DNA from: a virus
Virus record (IMG/VR): IMGVR_UViG_3300000956_000028
Coordinates: 1 to 42,665 of that record
Strand: one strand, 5' to 3'
DNA length: 42,665 nt
Part shown: piece by piece, positions 31,279 through 39,343 of the stretch
Layout: each line of letters opens with the position of its first letter
How positions within the stretch are numbered: position 1 is the first letter of the stretch
Notes under the pieces: generated by a model
What the model was told of the DNA's origin: nothing
What the model saw: the letters and a program-made list of their open reading frames with translations, nothing else
The model's database searches: none
Translations under genes and position numbers: made by a program

Positions 31279-31663
31279 TGATCCCACCCCCGTAATAGTC
31301 AACCTGAAACAGGCACTTGACCTCAGGTTCTCCGATGTCCTCGGTGATCAACTCGAACTCATCACCGCGGTAGGTGAACTTGTCACCTCGCTTGGCGTCC
31401 ATTGTGTGGAATCCCAGCAAGATGTACGGCAGGTCAGGGACATCGCCCATCTCAGTGTTGACGAGGAATTCGGTCACCCTCCGCTTGAACGGGATCAACC
31501 TAGCGTTCTGGGGAGTCAAGGGGACATAGTTGCCCCACTTCCACCCCCCGGCAGGCTGTTCGATCTTCTCCCGACGTTGAAGAGTGACCGAGAAAACATC
31601 AGTCATGATCATCTCGCGAATCTGCCGGCGAGCCATGACCAATTCCACACCAGAGACTACCAT
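31271..31663 (-). CDS. Putative head closure / head-tail connector protein
   Basis: 130 residues with DVFSVTLQRREKIEQPAGGW and FKRRVTEFLVNTEMGDVPDL, then YRGDEFELITEDIGEPEVKC. The beta-rich fold and the start/end pattern resemble phage head-closure proteins of the SPP1 gp16 type. An alternative start at ATG 31636 exists. It lies between the adaptor-like and gp10-like genes, the usual place. Confidence 0.55.
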   Translation of the reverse strand: MVVSGVELVMARRQIREMIMTDVFSVTLQRREKIEQPAGGWKWGNYVPLTPQNARLIPFKRRVTEFLVNTEMGDVPDLPYILLGFHTMDAKRGDKFTYRGDEFELITEDIGEPEVKCLFQVDYYGGGINA

Positions 31664-31998
31664 GCTGGCGGATCCCTTCGGATTCGACCGACCCGGGTTC
31701 GCCCGTCGGTAGCGCCTGCGGTGCTTCGCTTGTAGGTGTTCATCATGGACAGCGCGTTCTGCAGAAGCTGCGAGAACTTCCGCTGTGCATTGCCCTCGGT
31801 AGTATCTACGAGGGAGGAGAGCTTAGCGGCCTTAGCCCTCCACCCCTCGTAGGCTGCCCGGTCTATGTCGCCTTCCGGGCTTGACTCGAGAAGCTCCGAG
31901 ATTTCCTCGTCGGAGAACAGTGTCTCCGAGGCATTGCCGCCGTCAGGGATCTGCTCCCCAAGGAGTTGCCTCAGCTTCTCGTGGTCATTGATTGCCAT
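31657..31998 (-). CDS. Putative head-tail adaptor protein, 113 aa
   Basis: MAINDHEKLRQLLGEQIPDG then FSDEEISELLESSPEGDIDR and AAYEGWRAKAAKLSSLVDTT. This helical order (capped N-terminus, EEI.ELL, AAYEGW.AKA) is the pattern of small helical connector (gp15-like) adaptors. It starts two bases before the SAP-like gene ends. The overlap and order (capsid, adaptor, closure, gp10, terminator) fit the HK97 scheme. Confidence 0.65.
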   Translation of the reverse strand: MAINDHEKLRQLLGEQIPDGGNASETLFSDEEISELLESSPEGDIDRAAYEGWRAKAAKLSSLVDTTEGNAQRKFSQLLQNALSMMNTYKRSTAGATDGRTRVGRIRRDPPAW

Positions 31999-32000
31999 GA

Positions 32001-32345
32001 TCAGGCCTCAGAGCCCTCGTCGGTCTTGTGAGCCTCGTCGTCCGCCTCGAGCATGGCAACGACCTGGCTCTTCTTCATGCCCGACTCGATCACGAGCTGG
32101 TCTGCCTCGTCGCGGTCCTCGTTGCGAGAAGCCACCTCGGCCTTGAGCTCCTTGGCGGTCATGCCGTCGTAGGGGCTGGGCTCCTCCTCCATGGGCTCCT
32201 CGTCCTCCTCCTTGACAGAGAGGGATGAGTTGTCGGGGAAGGCCATGCCGGCGGCCTGAGCAGCCACCCAACGAGGATCGTTGGAGAACCGAGTGCCGTC
32301 GGGGTTCTGGAAGTAGACGATGTCGTCCGAATCCTTGGTAGCCAT
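32001..32345 (-). CDS. Capsid-region protein with HeH/LEM-like domain, 114 aa
   Basis: Residues 1-50 include DDIVYFQNPDGTRFSNDPRW and an acidic linker (VKEEDEEPMEEEPSP). The C-terminus, YDGMTAKELKAEVASRNEDR ... KKSQVVAMLEAD, has the helix-extended-loop-helix (HeH/SAP/Rho-N-like) signature found next to capsid genes. It may bind DNA or other capsid parts. It ends with an acidic tail. The exact role is unknown. Confidence 0.6.
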   Translation of the reverse strand: MATKDSDDIVYFQNPDGTRFSNDPRWVAAQAAGMAFPDNSSLSVKEEDEEPMEEEPSPYDGMTAKELKAEVASRNEDRDEADQLVIESGMKKSQVVAMLEADDEAHKTDEGSEA

Positions 32346-32356
32346 GTTCAGAACTC

Positions 32357-33559
32357 CTATCCTGCGTAGGCGGCGGGAACCGTGTAGGAGGCGTTGCCAG
32401 TGACCTGGGTCAGGAAGCCGGCACCTCGGTGTCGGATGCCAGTACCCATGCCTCGCTGGTAGTAGGACTCGATCAGCGGGTAGCCAGCTCGGTCACCCGG
32501 AATGATCTTGAGGCCTCGGAAAGCCTCGTTCTTGTGCTCGCGGATGCCGATCGGGTTGCCGATGTTGTCCGGGCCGCCCGAGATGATGCCGACCACGTAG
32601 CCAGCGGGGATGTACTCCTCCTTGACCACGTGCCAGGGGCCGTAGGTGCCGACCTGGCCCGGGACCTTGTCGGAGGGTGCCCCTACCAGCCGGCGGTCAG
32701 TCGGCTCGTAGAAGCCGCCGCCGTAGGTGGACGGGTCCGGGATGAAGTCCCAGGGAGCACCAGTCGCCACCCGCCAAGTGCGGATGATGTTGTACTCCTG
32801 CTCATTCACCCAGAGTACCTTGCGGTACCCGGACTCGTACTTGTAGCCGTGAGCGTCGAGGTCCGAGCTCATGTCCTCCACCACATCCGGCACCAGCGTG
32901 GCGGAGCCCGACAGCGTCTGAGAGGTGGTGTAGTGGGTGTGGGTGCCCAGGAAGGTCGTCGTACCGACGGTCGGGGGAACCTCACCGTCGGCGTTGTAGA
33001 ACTTGTACTGGGTGACCGGCAGGTTGTTGTCGGTGATGCCCGAGCCGTTGGCCGGGTTGAACAGGGTCCGCATGATCCGGCCGAAGACCAGGCGGTTGTC
33101 GGCCTCGAGCGCCGTGTTGTTCAGCTGCCGAAGCTGTCCGACGTTCGCTTCTGCGATGAACATCCAGGTGTACCGGACGGCCAGGTCGTAGAAGTTGAAG
33201 TCGAAACCGCGCCAGAAGCGGTTCACGCCGGTACGGATGCCCTTCGGCAGACCGTACTCAGAAGCGATCTCGAAGTCAGCGGTACCCGGGAGGGTGACCT
33301 CCTCGACGAGTCCGTCCACCCGGTAGGTGAGCAGGTCGATGAGGCGGTTCCGCTGAGCGTTGCGCATGGCGACCGTCCGCTGAACCTCGGACCAGAAGTC
33401 GTTGAGGTCTGTGCCGTCGGCAGCCGCGTACACAACATCGGCTCGCTCGTTGAAACCTGCCGGCGAAGCACCGGAGATCACGAACGGCGAACCGTCGAGA
33501 AGCGGGTTGGGCAGATCCACACCGGTGAGAGTGCGAGACAGAGGCAGGTGGAGATTCAT
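32357..33559 (-). CDS. Major capsid protein (HK97-like)
   Basis: Starts at ATG 33559 (GGGAAG 8 bases upstream); a GTG at 33568 is the alternative. About 400 residues. The long acidic E-loop region (RADVVYAAADGTDLNDFWSE), a P-domain-like part (DADGEVPPT; SGYRKVLWVNEQEYNIIRTW) and the A-domain end (AGYVVGIISGGPDNIGNPIG) agree with HK97-fold capsid proteins. It is the most GC-rich, highly biased coding region of the head module. No separate prohead protease is seen in the window. Confidence 0.85.
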   Translation of the reverse strand: MNLHLPLSRTLTGVDLPNPLLDGSPFVISGASPAGFNERADVVYAAADGTDLNDFWSEVQRTVAMRNAQRNRLIDLLTYRVDGLVEEVTLPGTADFEIASEYGLPKGIRTGVNRFWRGFDFNFYDLAVRYTWMFIAEANVGQLRQLNNTALEADNRLVFGRIMRTLFNPANGSGITDNNLPVTQYKFYNADGEVPPTVGTTTFLGTHTHYTTSQTLSGSATLVPDVVEDMSSDLDAHGYKYESGYRKVLWVNEQEYNIIRTWRVATGAPWDFIPDPSTYGGGFYEPTDRRLVGAPSDKVPGQVGTYGPWHVVKEEYIPAGYVVGIISGGPDNIGNPIGIREHKNEAFRGLKIIPGDRAGYPLIESYYQRGMGTGIRHRGAGFLTQVTGNASYTVPAAYAG

Positions 33560-33564
33560 GTCAC

Positions 33565-33990
33565 TCACTTCCCATCGATGACGAGGCGACCGGCCTCGAC
33601 AGTGAATCCGACTCGGACGTTCCCGGAGGCGGTGGTCGTGAGGACCCCCGTGGCCGGGATGGCATAGATGGTCGAACCCGCAGCGAGCCCAGTGACGTCC
33701 ACGATCTGACCCTGGGTCATCACGTCGACGATGTCACCCGCGCGGGCACCCATCCAGTTGTTGACGGTCAGGGCCGAAGAGGCCAGACCGGCGGGTACCA
33801 TGGGAACGTTCTTGATGAGAACGCCGATGAAACCCGACTGCCCCGCGGTGCCTACGACCACTCGTCCGTTGGCGTCGAGCGAGACCGCAAGGGGTCCGAA
33901 CTCGCCAGCACCGGACAGAGTGAGGTTGGCTGCGAGAGGCGCCCGGACGATGCCGACGTGCGGCTCGACCTGGTCATACCGTGCACCCAT
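33565..33990 (-). CDS. Capsid cement / decoration protein (DUF2190-like)
   Basis: 141 residues, all beta with repeated AGDIVDVMTQGQIVDVTGLA and VGIVRAPLAANLTLSGAGEF units. The pattern GxxGVLIKNV ... AGxIVDVMTxGxIVDVTGLAAG matches DUF2190-type small cement proteins that coat the capsid in trimers. Its position directly before the major capsid gene is common. The start has AAAGGG nine bases upstream. Confidence 0.6.
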   Translation of the reverse strand: MGARYDQVEPHVGIVRAPLAANLTLSGAGEFGPLAVSLDANGRVVVGTAGQSGFIGVLIKNVPMVPAGLASSALTVNNWMGARAGDIVDVMTQGQIVDVTGLAAGSTIYAIPATGVLTTTASGNVRVGFTVEAGRLVIDGK

Positions 33991-34014
33991 GACATGGGCC
34001 CTTTCTCTTGGTGG

Positions 34015-34704
34015 TTACCCCAGAGAGGGGTAAATCTCTCGGTACTTCTGTTCCGAGGTCTTTTCCTTGTTCCCACCCTGACGACGGAAGTTGCTCGCGC
34101 TGCGCTCCTGAGTACCAGCAGTCGATACCAGGTGCTTCTTCTTGTCAGCGAGCTTCTTGACCGCGGCCTTCACCGAAGCTTCGTCGATGTCGATGTCGGT
34201 CGGATCTTCTTCATCCTGGTCAACATCGATCTCCGAAATCACCGAGTCGACCAACGCGTCAGTCGGGTCGATGAACTTCTGGTTCCGGGCTTCAGCCTGG
34301 ATCGCATCGTGAACCTCCTTCTTCAGGAGGCGAGCAGCCAGCCGAGACGTCTTGTCCTCAGCACTGACAAGCTTTTCCTGAGCCTTCTGGAGCTCGTTGG
34401 CTTCCTCGTCGGAAACCTTCTTGTCATTGACCTTCTTGGCCTCACGCTCAGCAGCGATCCGCTTCTTCCTTTCCTCGCGACGAAGCTTGCGCTCCTTCTC
34501 AAGGGCAGTACGGAGACCTACCGTTGGGTCCTTGGGCTTGGGTTCACCCTCGTTCCCATCGTCATCCCCGTCATCCTCACCCTCGTCAGAGTCACCCTCG
34601 TCGTTCGAGTCCTGGTCGTCTTCGCCTTCGTTGTCGCCCTCGCCCTCGTCACCACCACAGATGATGAGACCTCGGAGCCACTCAGGCAGTTCGTACGTCG
34701 TCAC
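34015..34704 (-). CDS. Scaffolding protein
   Basis: 229 residues from GTG 34704 (AAAGGG site). A highly acidic first third (GDEGEGDNEGEDDQDSND) is followed by a long charged coiled coil (LEKERKLRREERKKRIAAER ... AQEKLVSAEDKTSRLAARLL) and a basic C-terminus (GNKEKTSEQKYREIYPSLG). Acidic-coil-basic organisation and the place between portal and capsid genes are typical of phage scaffolds that leave the prohead on packaging. Confidence 0.8.
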   Translation of the reverse strand: MTTYELPEWLRGLIICGGDEGEGDNEGEDDQDSNDEGDSDEGEDDGDDDGNEGEPKPKDPTVGLRTALEKERKLRREERKKRIAAEREAKKVNDKKVSDEEANELQKAQEKLVSAEDKTSRLAARLLKKEVHDAIQAEARNQKFIDPTDALVDSVISEIDVDQDEEDPTDIDIDEASVKAAVKKLADKKKHLVSTAGTQERSASNFRRQGGNKEKTSEQKYREIYPSLG

Positions 34705-34735
34705 GGTTTTCCCTTTCTAGAGTGCCTCTCGCACC

Positions 34736-36349
34736 CTAACTACTTTGGCGTTCCAGAGTTTGACCGGATTCAGTCCCGCCACTCTCGTTGGAACGATTCC
34801 GATTATTGCTCCTGTTGGGCTGCTTGTCAACAGAACCATTGTTGGGGTCTGATTCGGGAGGAAGCTGGTTATTTCCAGCCGTTTCGTCCTCCTCAGCCGG
34901 CGAAATTGGGTTACTGAGCGCGTTGATCTCTGCGAGAAGCTTGGCCTCCTTCAGAATACGGTCGTCCATGTTCTTGGGAATCTCATACCCGAGCTCACGC
35001 ATCTGGTCTCGGTAGAATTCCCGGTCGATGATCTTACGATCGATCATGTTGTTCAGCTCGTTGATGGTCTCAGTACGGTTCGCCGGCAACTTCTGCTTAG
35101 CGATAGAGACCTCGTACTCGACATCGATGGTCTTGCCCTCGTATGCCTTGAACCACTTCTTCAGATCAAAGAACATCTGCTGGCAGATCTCCACACCAGC
35201 AGTGTCTCGGTCCTCGATCTTCGCCAGAGTCGGCATGAACTTGATAGCTAGAGCAATACCGCTCTGGGCTACCGCAACGTCAACCTGACCAAGAGCAACA
35301 TCCGTCATGGACGTCGCAGCGAACATCTTGCCTTCCAGGTAGTGGACCTGGTCGAGCATGGGGGTGATCGAACCGACTCCCTCGACTCGTCGGAAGAACG
35401 AGCCACTGGGTACTTCTGCAACGTTACCGGGAGCAATCTCCCAGTCTCGCTCGACACCCTCATCATCTACCGGCCGACCCCCATCAGTGGCATAGACGCC
35501 GAGACCCTCGAGAGCTAGAGCAGCCTGGGTGTCAGTAGCGCCCTGGGATACTGCCCAAGCAAGAAACTCCTGACCACGGAGCTCAGACGAGCCATAGTTC
35601 TGCTCGCCCCACTCGATGTTCGGGAACCAGTACACCGGAAACTGATCGACTTCGTCTGGGAGGAAGTCCAGGGGTAGGATGTTCTTGTAGAGCTCTCGCT
35701 CCTCCTCGTCCCACCAGTCGGTCGTGAGCTCCCAGACATTCTCCTCACGAGAGATCTTCTGGGTTTCCCCGTCGAGTACCTTCTCGTAGGTAAGAACTCT
35801 CATCCGCTCTGTCTGGTCATCGTCATTCGGATCGATCCAGATAGAACCAATGTGCATCTTGACGATGTTGGTAGGGTCGTTGGGGTCCTCAACCTTCCAC
35901 ACCATGCCGGGATGGATCGGCTCGATCGACACACGAGAGCCCTCAGGCTTCAGGGGGTCAGCAGTGATGTGGAACGCAAAGTCACCTCGAGCGATTCCCA
36001 TCTTCTTGCTGGTGGCGAACTTCGAGTAGAACCGCTCCCGCTTAAGGAAGTCAGTGAGCCACTTCTGGTCCTCGTTCTTCTTGTCCCTGGTGGGCGTGTT
36101 GATTGCCAGGCCCTTGAGGAGGTAGTGAGCTGTCGTATCGACGATGATCCGAGAGTTCGGGATGTAGATGGGCTGCTCATCTTCGAGAACGCGCAGCGCA
36201 TACTGTGTGGGATCGTTCCAGTACAACTGGTCGTACTTGTCATACGAGGCGATCCGTTCCCGCTCTGATTCAGGCCAGTAGTCGGGGAGGTTCCTCTTGT
36301 TCTGCATCACACCCAGAGTTGACCAGGGCGTGAACTTAGGCTTTGCCAT
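34736..36349 (-). CDS. Portal protein
   Basis: 537 residues. MAKPKFTPWSTLGVMQNKRN opens it; the centre has the portal-type stem helix and wing (YLEGKMFAATSMTDVALGQVD, FYRDQMRELGYEIPKNMDDR) and a Gln/Asn-rich C-terminus (DPNNGSVDKQPNRSNNRNRS). Order after the large terminase and before the scaffold is as in most siphoviruses. The start ATG 36349 shares its first base with the terminase stop (TAATG). Confidence 0.85.
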   Translation of the reverse strand: MAKPKFTPWSTLGVMQNKRNLPDYWPESERERIASYDKYDQLYWNDPTQYALRVLEDEQPIYIPNSRIIVDTTAHYLLKGLAINTPTRDKKNEDQKWLTDFLKRERFYSKFATSKKMGIARGDFAFHITADPLKPEGSRVSIEPIHPGMVWKVEDPNDPTNIVKMHIGSIWIDPNDDDQTERMRVLTYEKVLDGETQKISREENVWELTTDWWDEEERELYKNILPLDFLPDEVDQFPVYWFPNIEWGEQNYGSSELRGQEFLAWAVSQGATDTQAALALEGLGVYATDGGRPVDDEGVERDWEIAPGNVAEVPSGSFFRRVEGVGSITPMLDQVHYLEGKMFAATSMTDVALGQVDVAVAQSGIALAIKFMPTLAKIEDRDTAGVEICQQMFFDLKKWFKAYEGKTIDVEYEVSIAKQKLPANRTETINELNNMIDRKIIDREFYRDQMRELGYEIPKNMDDRILKEAKLLAEINALSNPISPAEEDETAGNNQLPPESDPNNGSVDKQPNRSNNRNRSNESGGTESGQTLERQSS

Positions 36350-37764
36350 TACCTTCTCCTTGCCGGGACCCGACTCTGTCGGGAGCTACGCCGCTTCTCG
36401 GGCAGTACTTTTTCCATGTGACCCTTGACGAACCTGCCAAGTGCTTCCGGTCCATGATCATCCTTGTCGAGGGGGGTCTCAGAAGCATTCTTGGTTTGAG
36501 ACTTATGCTCAGGCCATCTGTACCCCGTTCGCATCTCCCATGCGAGCTGAGCAGTTCTGTCTCGGTTGAACGTGATCTGGGGCTTCTTCTCGGGGTGACC
36601 ATCCGGTAGATGAGCCGGTCGTTGTTTCAGCAATCGGTCCACCATGCGGTTACGGTCGTTCACTTCTCCGCCAGTATTCGTAGCAATGGGCCTCATCAGC
36701 TTGCGTCGCACAATACTGGTATCGCTAGGCTCTGCCGGCGGAGCGTAGATCGTGTTCACCTTCTCGAGCAGAGTCCAAAGTTCATCGTTGGCCTTCCTCT
36801 TCTCGAGGATCTCATCGCAGATCTCCTCAGTATCACGGCCCCTCCATCGCTCCTCGCCAATCACGTAGATATTGTTCCATACATCCGTCTGAATCCAAAG
36901 CCAGACCCAGTCATTCGTATAGCCATAGTCAAGCGCGACAAACAGGGGCAGAAGCGGGTTGTAGTCAAGGCCGTCAACGAGGTGGATAGCATCATCCCAC
37001 TGAGTCATGACTCGACCGATCTTCTCGACGAATTCGCCGCCGTACTGGCGTCGGAACTCATCTTCAGTTAGGTCATCTTCAGCCTCGAGAATCTCAGGGT
37101 CATTGCGACCGCCGGGAAAGACGAAGTTGTTGGTCCAGGAGGGCATTCGGAACGAGGCCCACTGAGTTCGGTTGGGGTCCTGGCCTCGCTCATACGCCCA
37201 GTAAAGAAGCGCAGTGTCGGAGGCAATCTCAGGAACCCCGCTCATCATCGACCAACCTCGCTTGTCAGACAGAGCGGGTCGAATGTACTCAGTGAAGGTT
37301 CGTCGATGGTGTCGACCGGCCTCCACGATCAGCACGAAGTCAAGACCATCACCAACGAGAGTCTCAGGGTGACGAGCGGAGCGGCACTGAAGATCGAACC
37401 CCCACTTGGTGTGGATTCGCATGTTGCCGCTCTCGGTGTTGTTCAAGAACTTATCACTGACCTGGTCAATACCAAGCTTCTTGAACGTATTGTAAACTAC
37501 CCGGAATTCTTTCTCCGAGTCGTTATACTCTGGACCAACGATCCAACCCTGCATCGGCTGATCAAGGAAGTTCTTCACAAACGCCATGGTCTCGACTTCT
37601 TTGCCACCAAGCAAAGTCTTACCCCAACGACGACCATTGCTGAGAATTCGGTGACGATGGTTGTCGAAGTGAACTATCTTCTGAGCATCATGCGGGGTGT
37701 ACTCGGTCTTCTCGAAGTAAGCATCCTTACGGAAGATCTTACCTTGAGGTAACTCCGGCATCAT
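36349..37764 (-). CDS. Terminase large subunit
   Basis: 471 residues. Walker A: SNGRRWGKT (42-50). Walker B: DFVLIVEAG (142-150), with Glu148 as the probable catalytic carboxylate. Adenine/coupling motif: WSMMSGVPE (171-179), corresponding to motif III. The nuclease domain starts FVALDYGYTNDWVWLW (Asp279) and ends around KDDHGPEALGRF. This is a packaging motor of the ATPase plus RNase-H-fold nuclease kind. The first ATG overlaps the stop of the preceding small gene by ATGA. The C-terminus is basic. Confidence 0.93.
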   Translation of the reverse strand: MMPELPQGKIFRKDAYFEKTEYTPHDAQKIVHFDNHRHRILSNGRRWGKTLLGGKEVETMAFVKNFLDQPMQGWIVGPEYNDSEKEFRVVYNTFKKLGIDQVSDKFLNNTESGNMRIHTKWGFDLQCRSARHPETLVGDGLDFVLIVEAGRHHRRTFTEYIRPALSDKRGWSMMSGVPEIASDTALLYWAYERGQDPNRTQWASFRMPSWTNNFVFPGGRNDPEILEAEDDLTEDEFRRQYGGEFVEKIGRVMTQWDDAIHLVDGLDYNPLLPLFVALDYGYTNDWVWLWIQTDVWNNIYVIGEERWRGRDTEEICDEILEKRKANDELWTLLEKVNTIYAPPAEPSDTSIVRRKLMRPIATNTGGEVNDRNRMVDRLLKQRPAHLPDGHPEKKPQITFNRDRTAQLAWEMRTGYRWPEHKSQTKNASETPLDKDDHGPEALGRFVKGHMEKVLPEKRRSSRQSRVPARRR

Positions 37765-37961
37765 CCGTCAATCTCGGGGTAATCAGGGTCCACACCCTTG
37801 AAGAATCCGTCCTTAGCCGGCGCATTCGGGTCTTCCATCTGCCCCGTGAGGTAGCTCAGACGAAGCTGCTCCGAAGAGCTGAGCTGTCGTCCCTCCGGGC
37901 CTGACTCAGTCACTGAGTTCGGTCCGTTCTTGCCTGAATACTCCGTCTCAGAGTTCGGCAT
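37761..37961 (-). CDS. Small hypothetical protein before the large terminase, 66 aa
   Basis: Starts MPNSETEYSGKNGPNSVTES at ATG 37961 (AGGGAG eight bases upstream); GTG 37970 is an alternative that would overlap a tiny upstream frame. The protein is polar and low-complexity and ends FKGVDPDYPEIDG. Its stop overlaps the terminase ATG. It is too short and unstructured to be a small terminase. Function unknown. Confidence 0.6.
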   Translation of the reverse strand: MPNSETEYSGKNGPNSVTESGPEGRQLSSSEQLRLSYLTGQMEDPNAPAKDGFFKGVDPDYPEIDG

Positions 37962-38065
37962 CCTAATCACTCCCTAATCGACTTGAGCAAGCTGATCGCC
38001 TCATTCATCGACGATATCATCCCGCCGATCCTAAAGGAACCTCAGGCTGCTCCCATTGAACCAAT

Positions 38066-38090
38066 TGATCGCTGATTGGGCGCGCGATCA
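38066..38090 (-). other. GATC-rich inverted repeat at the end of the 136-aa gene
   Basis: TGATCGC (38066-38072) and GCGATCA (38084-38090) form a 7-bp stem with an 11-base loop that includes the stop codon of the 136-aa gene. The adjacent ATTGATC and CCAATC add more short symmetry. It has no U-run, so it is not a simple terminator; it could be a processing or regulatory element. The rest of the gap to 37962 has no recognisable gene. Confidence 0.35.
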
Positions 38091-38498
38091 GTCATCCTTC
38101 TTCTCAGCAACTTGAGCAGAGGGCCCCTTGGTAGACGGCCCAGGCAGGAAGATGGGTACATAGGGCGGAAATTGCCCCCAGTGAACTTTCTTGGACTTCC
38201 AGAGCTTCCAGAACTCCCAGCCCTGTTCTTCCGAGAGGTGATGGGTGTAGAACTTGGCAACACCCGCGACTTCGCCCTCGTAGTCGGGCATGTAGAACTT
38301 GTAGGCCTTGTCGGTAGTACCCACCATGCCCTCCTTCTTAACGTACTCCATGAATACGTCAGGATGAAGGGAGCCGTCGTAAGAGCAGGTTTTGTCGTCC
38401 CGCCACTCATCTTGGTCAGGGCCATCGCCCCGTAGGGGAGAGTCACCGTAGTGGCGACCCTCAGCGATTCGTCGAGGGCAGGTGTACTTCTCGGTCAT
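38088..38498 (-). CDS. Conserved-type hypothetical protein, 136 aa
   Basis: Starts MTEKYTCPRRIAEGRHYGDS at ATG 38498 with AGGAGAAACC upstream. It has a defined polar N-terminus with two Cys (YTCPRR, KTCSYDGS) and a helical middle (HPDVFMEYVKKEGMVGTTDK), then YKFYMPDYEGEVAGVAKFY and a Trp-rich part (WEFWKLWKSKKVHWGQFPPY). A well-folded globular protein is likely. It lies downstream of the JAMM protein and is in the packaging gene group. No family name can be given. Confidence 0.65.
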   Translation of the reverse strand: MTEKYTCPRRIAEGRHYGDSPLRGDGPDQDEWRDDKTCSYDGSLHPDVFMEYVKKEGMVGTTDKAYKFYMPDYEGEVAGVAKFYTHHLSEEQGWEFWKLWKSKKVHWGQFPPYVPIFLPGPSTKGPSAQVAEKKDD

Positions 38499-38506
38499 GG
38501 TTTCTC

Positions 38507-38878
38507 CTAGAACCAAGTGGCTCGAGGATTATCCCCGAGAGCGATGATGAGGTTTCCGCAGTTAGGGACCCGATTGGCCATGTCGATCTCACTGGGATTG
38601 GTACTACCACTGGGGTGAGTATGCCAGAGAGTCAATTGCTCCCAGGCTACCTCACCTCGGTTGTCATTCACCCAGTCCTGAAGTGCAATGCCGATGTCCT
38701 CGCTACGCATATCGAAACGGTCATGAGGACGAAGGGATCGATTCGGCATCTCGAACACCTGCTTACCATGCCAACGATAAGGCAGAATCACCCCGCAAGC
38801 TTCGTTGGGCAGTCGCTCCTGGCCGATTGCCACCAGCTCTGCCAACAGCTGAGGCTCAATGACCGTCGGCGTTAACAT
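38507..38878 (-). CDS. JAMM/MPN-domain metalloprotease-like protein, 123 aa
   Basis: The full JAMM motif is present: Glu26 in NEACGVILP, then HTHPSGSTNPSEID (His86, His88, Ser96, Asp99), the H-x-H-x7-S-x2-D zinc motif. The domain is of minimal size with no extra domain; lambda-type tail proteins usually join this domain to NlpC/P60. JAMM enzymes cut isopeptide or peptide bonds. Here it sits in the packaging region, away from tail tip genes, and may process a virion protein or remove a protein tag. The ATG overlaps the end of the neighbouring gene. Confidence 0.75.
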   Translation of the reverse strand: MLTPTVIEPQLLAELVAIGQERLPNEACGVILPYRWHGKQVFEMPNRSLRPHDRFDMRSEDIGIALQDWVNDNRGEVAWEQLTLWHTHPSGSTNPSEIDMANRVPNCGNLIIALGDNPRATWF

Positions 38879-39165
38879 GGCGGTTCCGGCATCTTCGGCG
38901 AAGTACGAGTACGCTGACCCGTAACGATGTAGAGAGTGTCTTCCGGAGTGATGACCGCTCGCTCGAGAAGAACTTCGAGCAGTCGACTCATCGGACCGAG
39001 GTCACCCCCCTGAGTCACAGTAGGAGCGGGTCGCTGAGTCTTGGCCTTGTCAGCCCAGCTCATGAGCTTGCCGTCCTCGCTGAACACGTGCTGAGTCGTT
39101 TCAGGGGTGTGGGTCTCCTTGCCGTCCTGGGTAGGAGGCTGACCACAGACTCGACAGTTACTCAT
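38872..39165 (-). CDS. Small hypothetical protein with N-terminal CxxC, 97 aa
   Basis: MSNCRVCGQPPTQDGKETHT has a possible half zinc site (CRVC) and a His-rich turn; the rest is a helix (LGPMSRLLEVLLERAVITPE) and a proline-rich, basic end. The first bases overlap the upstream 61-aa gene by 8 bases and its last bases overlap the JAMM gene. Function unknown. Confidence 0.6.
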   Translation of the reverse strand: MSNCRVCGQPPTQDGKETHTPETTQHVFSEDGKLMSWADKAKTQRPAPTVTQGGDLGPMSRLLEVLLERAVITPEDTLYIVTGQRTRTSPKMPEPPC

Positions 39166-39343
39166 CGTTGTTCTCCGGATGTAGTAGGGTGTCCTCAGCC
39201 ATGCGGAGCATGCCGAGAGCTTCGGTAACAGGCAGATCTTCCCCAGACGAGTCTTCAGTAGTCACGATATCTACGACGTCATCATCGTCAGTCAGACGTC
39301 GTTCAATCGTGATGCGAGACATGAATACTCCCTCAGCCATCAT
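39158..39343 (-). CDS. Small acidic hypothetical protein, 61 aa
   Basis: MMAEGVFMSRITIERRLTDD with acidic DDDVVDIVTTEDSSGEDLPV and a helical end. The ATG at 39343 overlaps the stop of the upstream gene by ATGA, but MSRITIERR at 39322 has the better GAGGGAG ribosome site and may be the true start. It is probably a small phage protein of the packaging region. No family is recognised. Confidence 0.55.
   Translation of the reverse strand: MMAEGVFMSRITIERRLTDDDDVVDIVTTEDSSGEDLPVTEALGMLRMAEDTLLHPENNDE

Noticed and set aside
32429-33667. A 412-codon open frame on the plus strand
   Set aside because: It is a shadow of the highly GC-biased capsid gene on the other strand; its composition is arginine/valine-rich with no recognisable domain and no ribosome site.
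37967-38020. A 17-codon minus-strand frame (MISSMNEAISLLKSIRE) that would overlap a GTG start of the next gene by GTGA
   Set aside because: Too short to support by composition and with only a weak ribosome site; the next gene is better started at ATG 37961.
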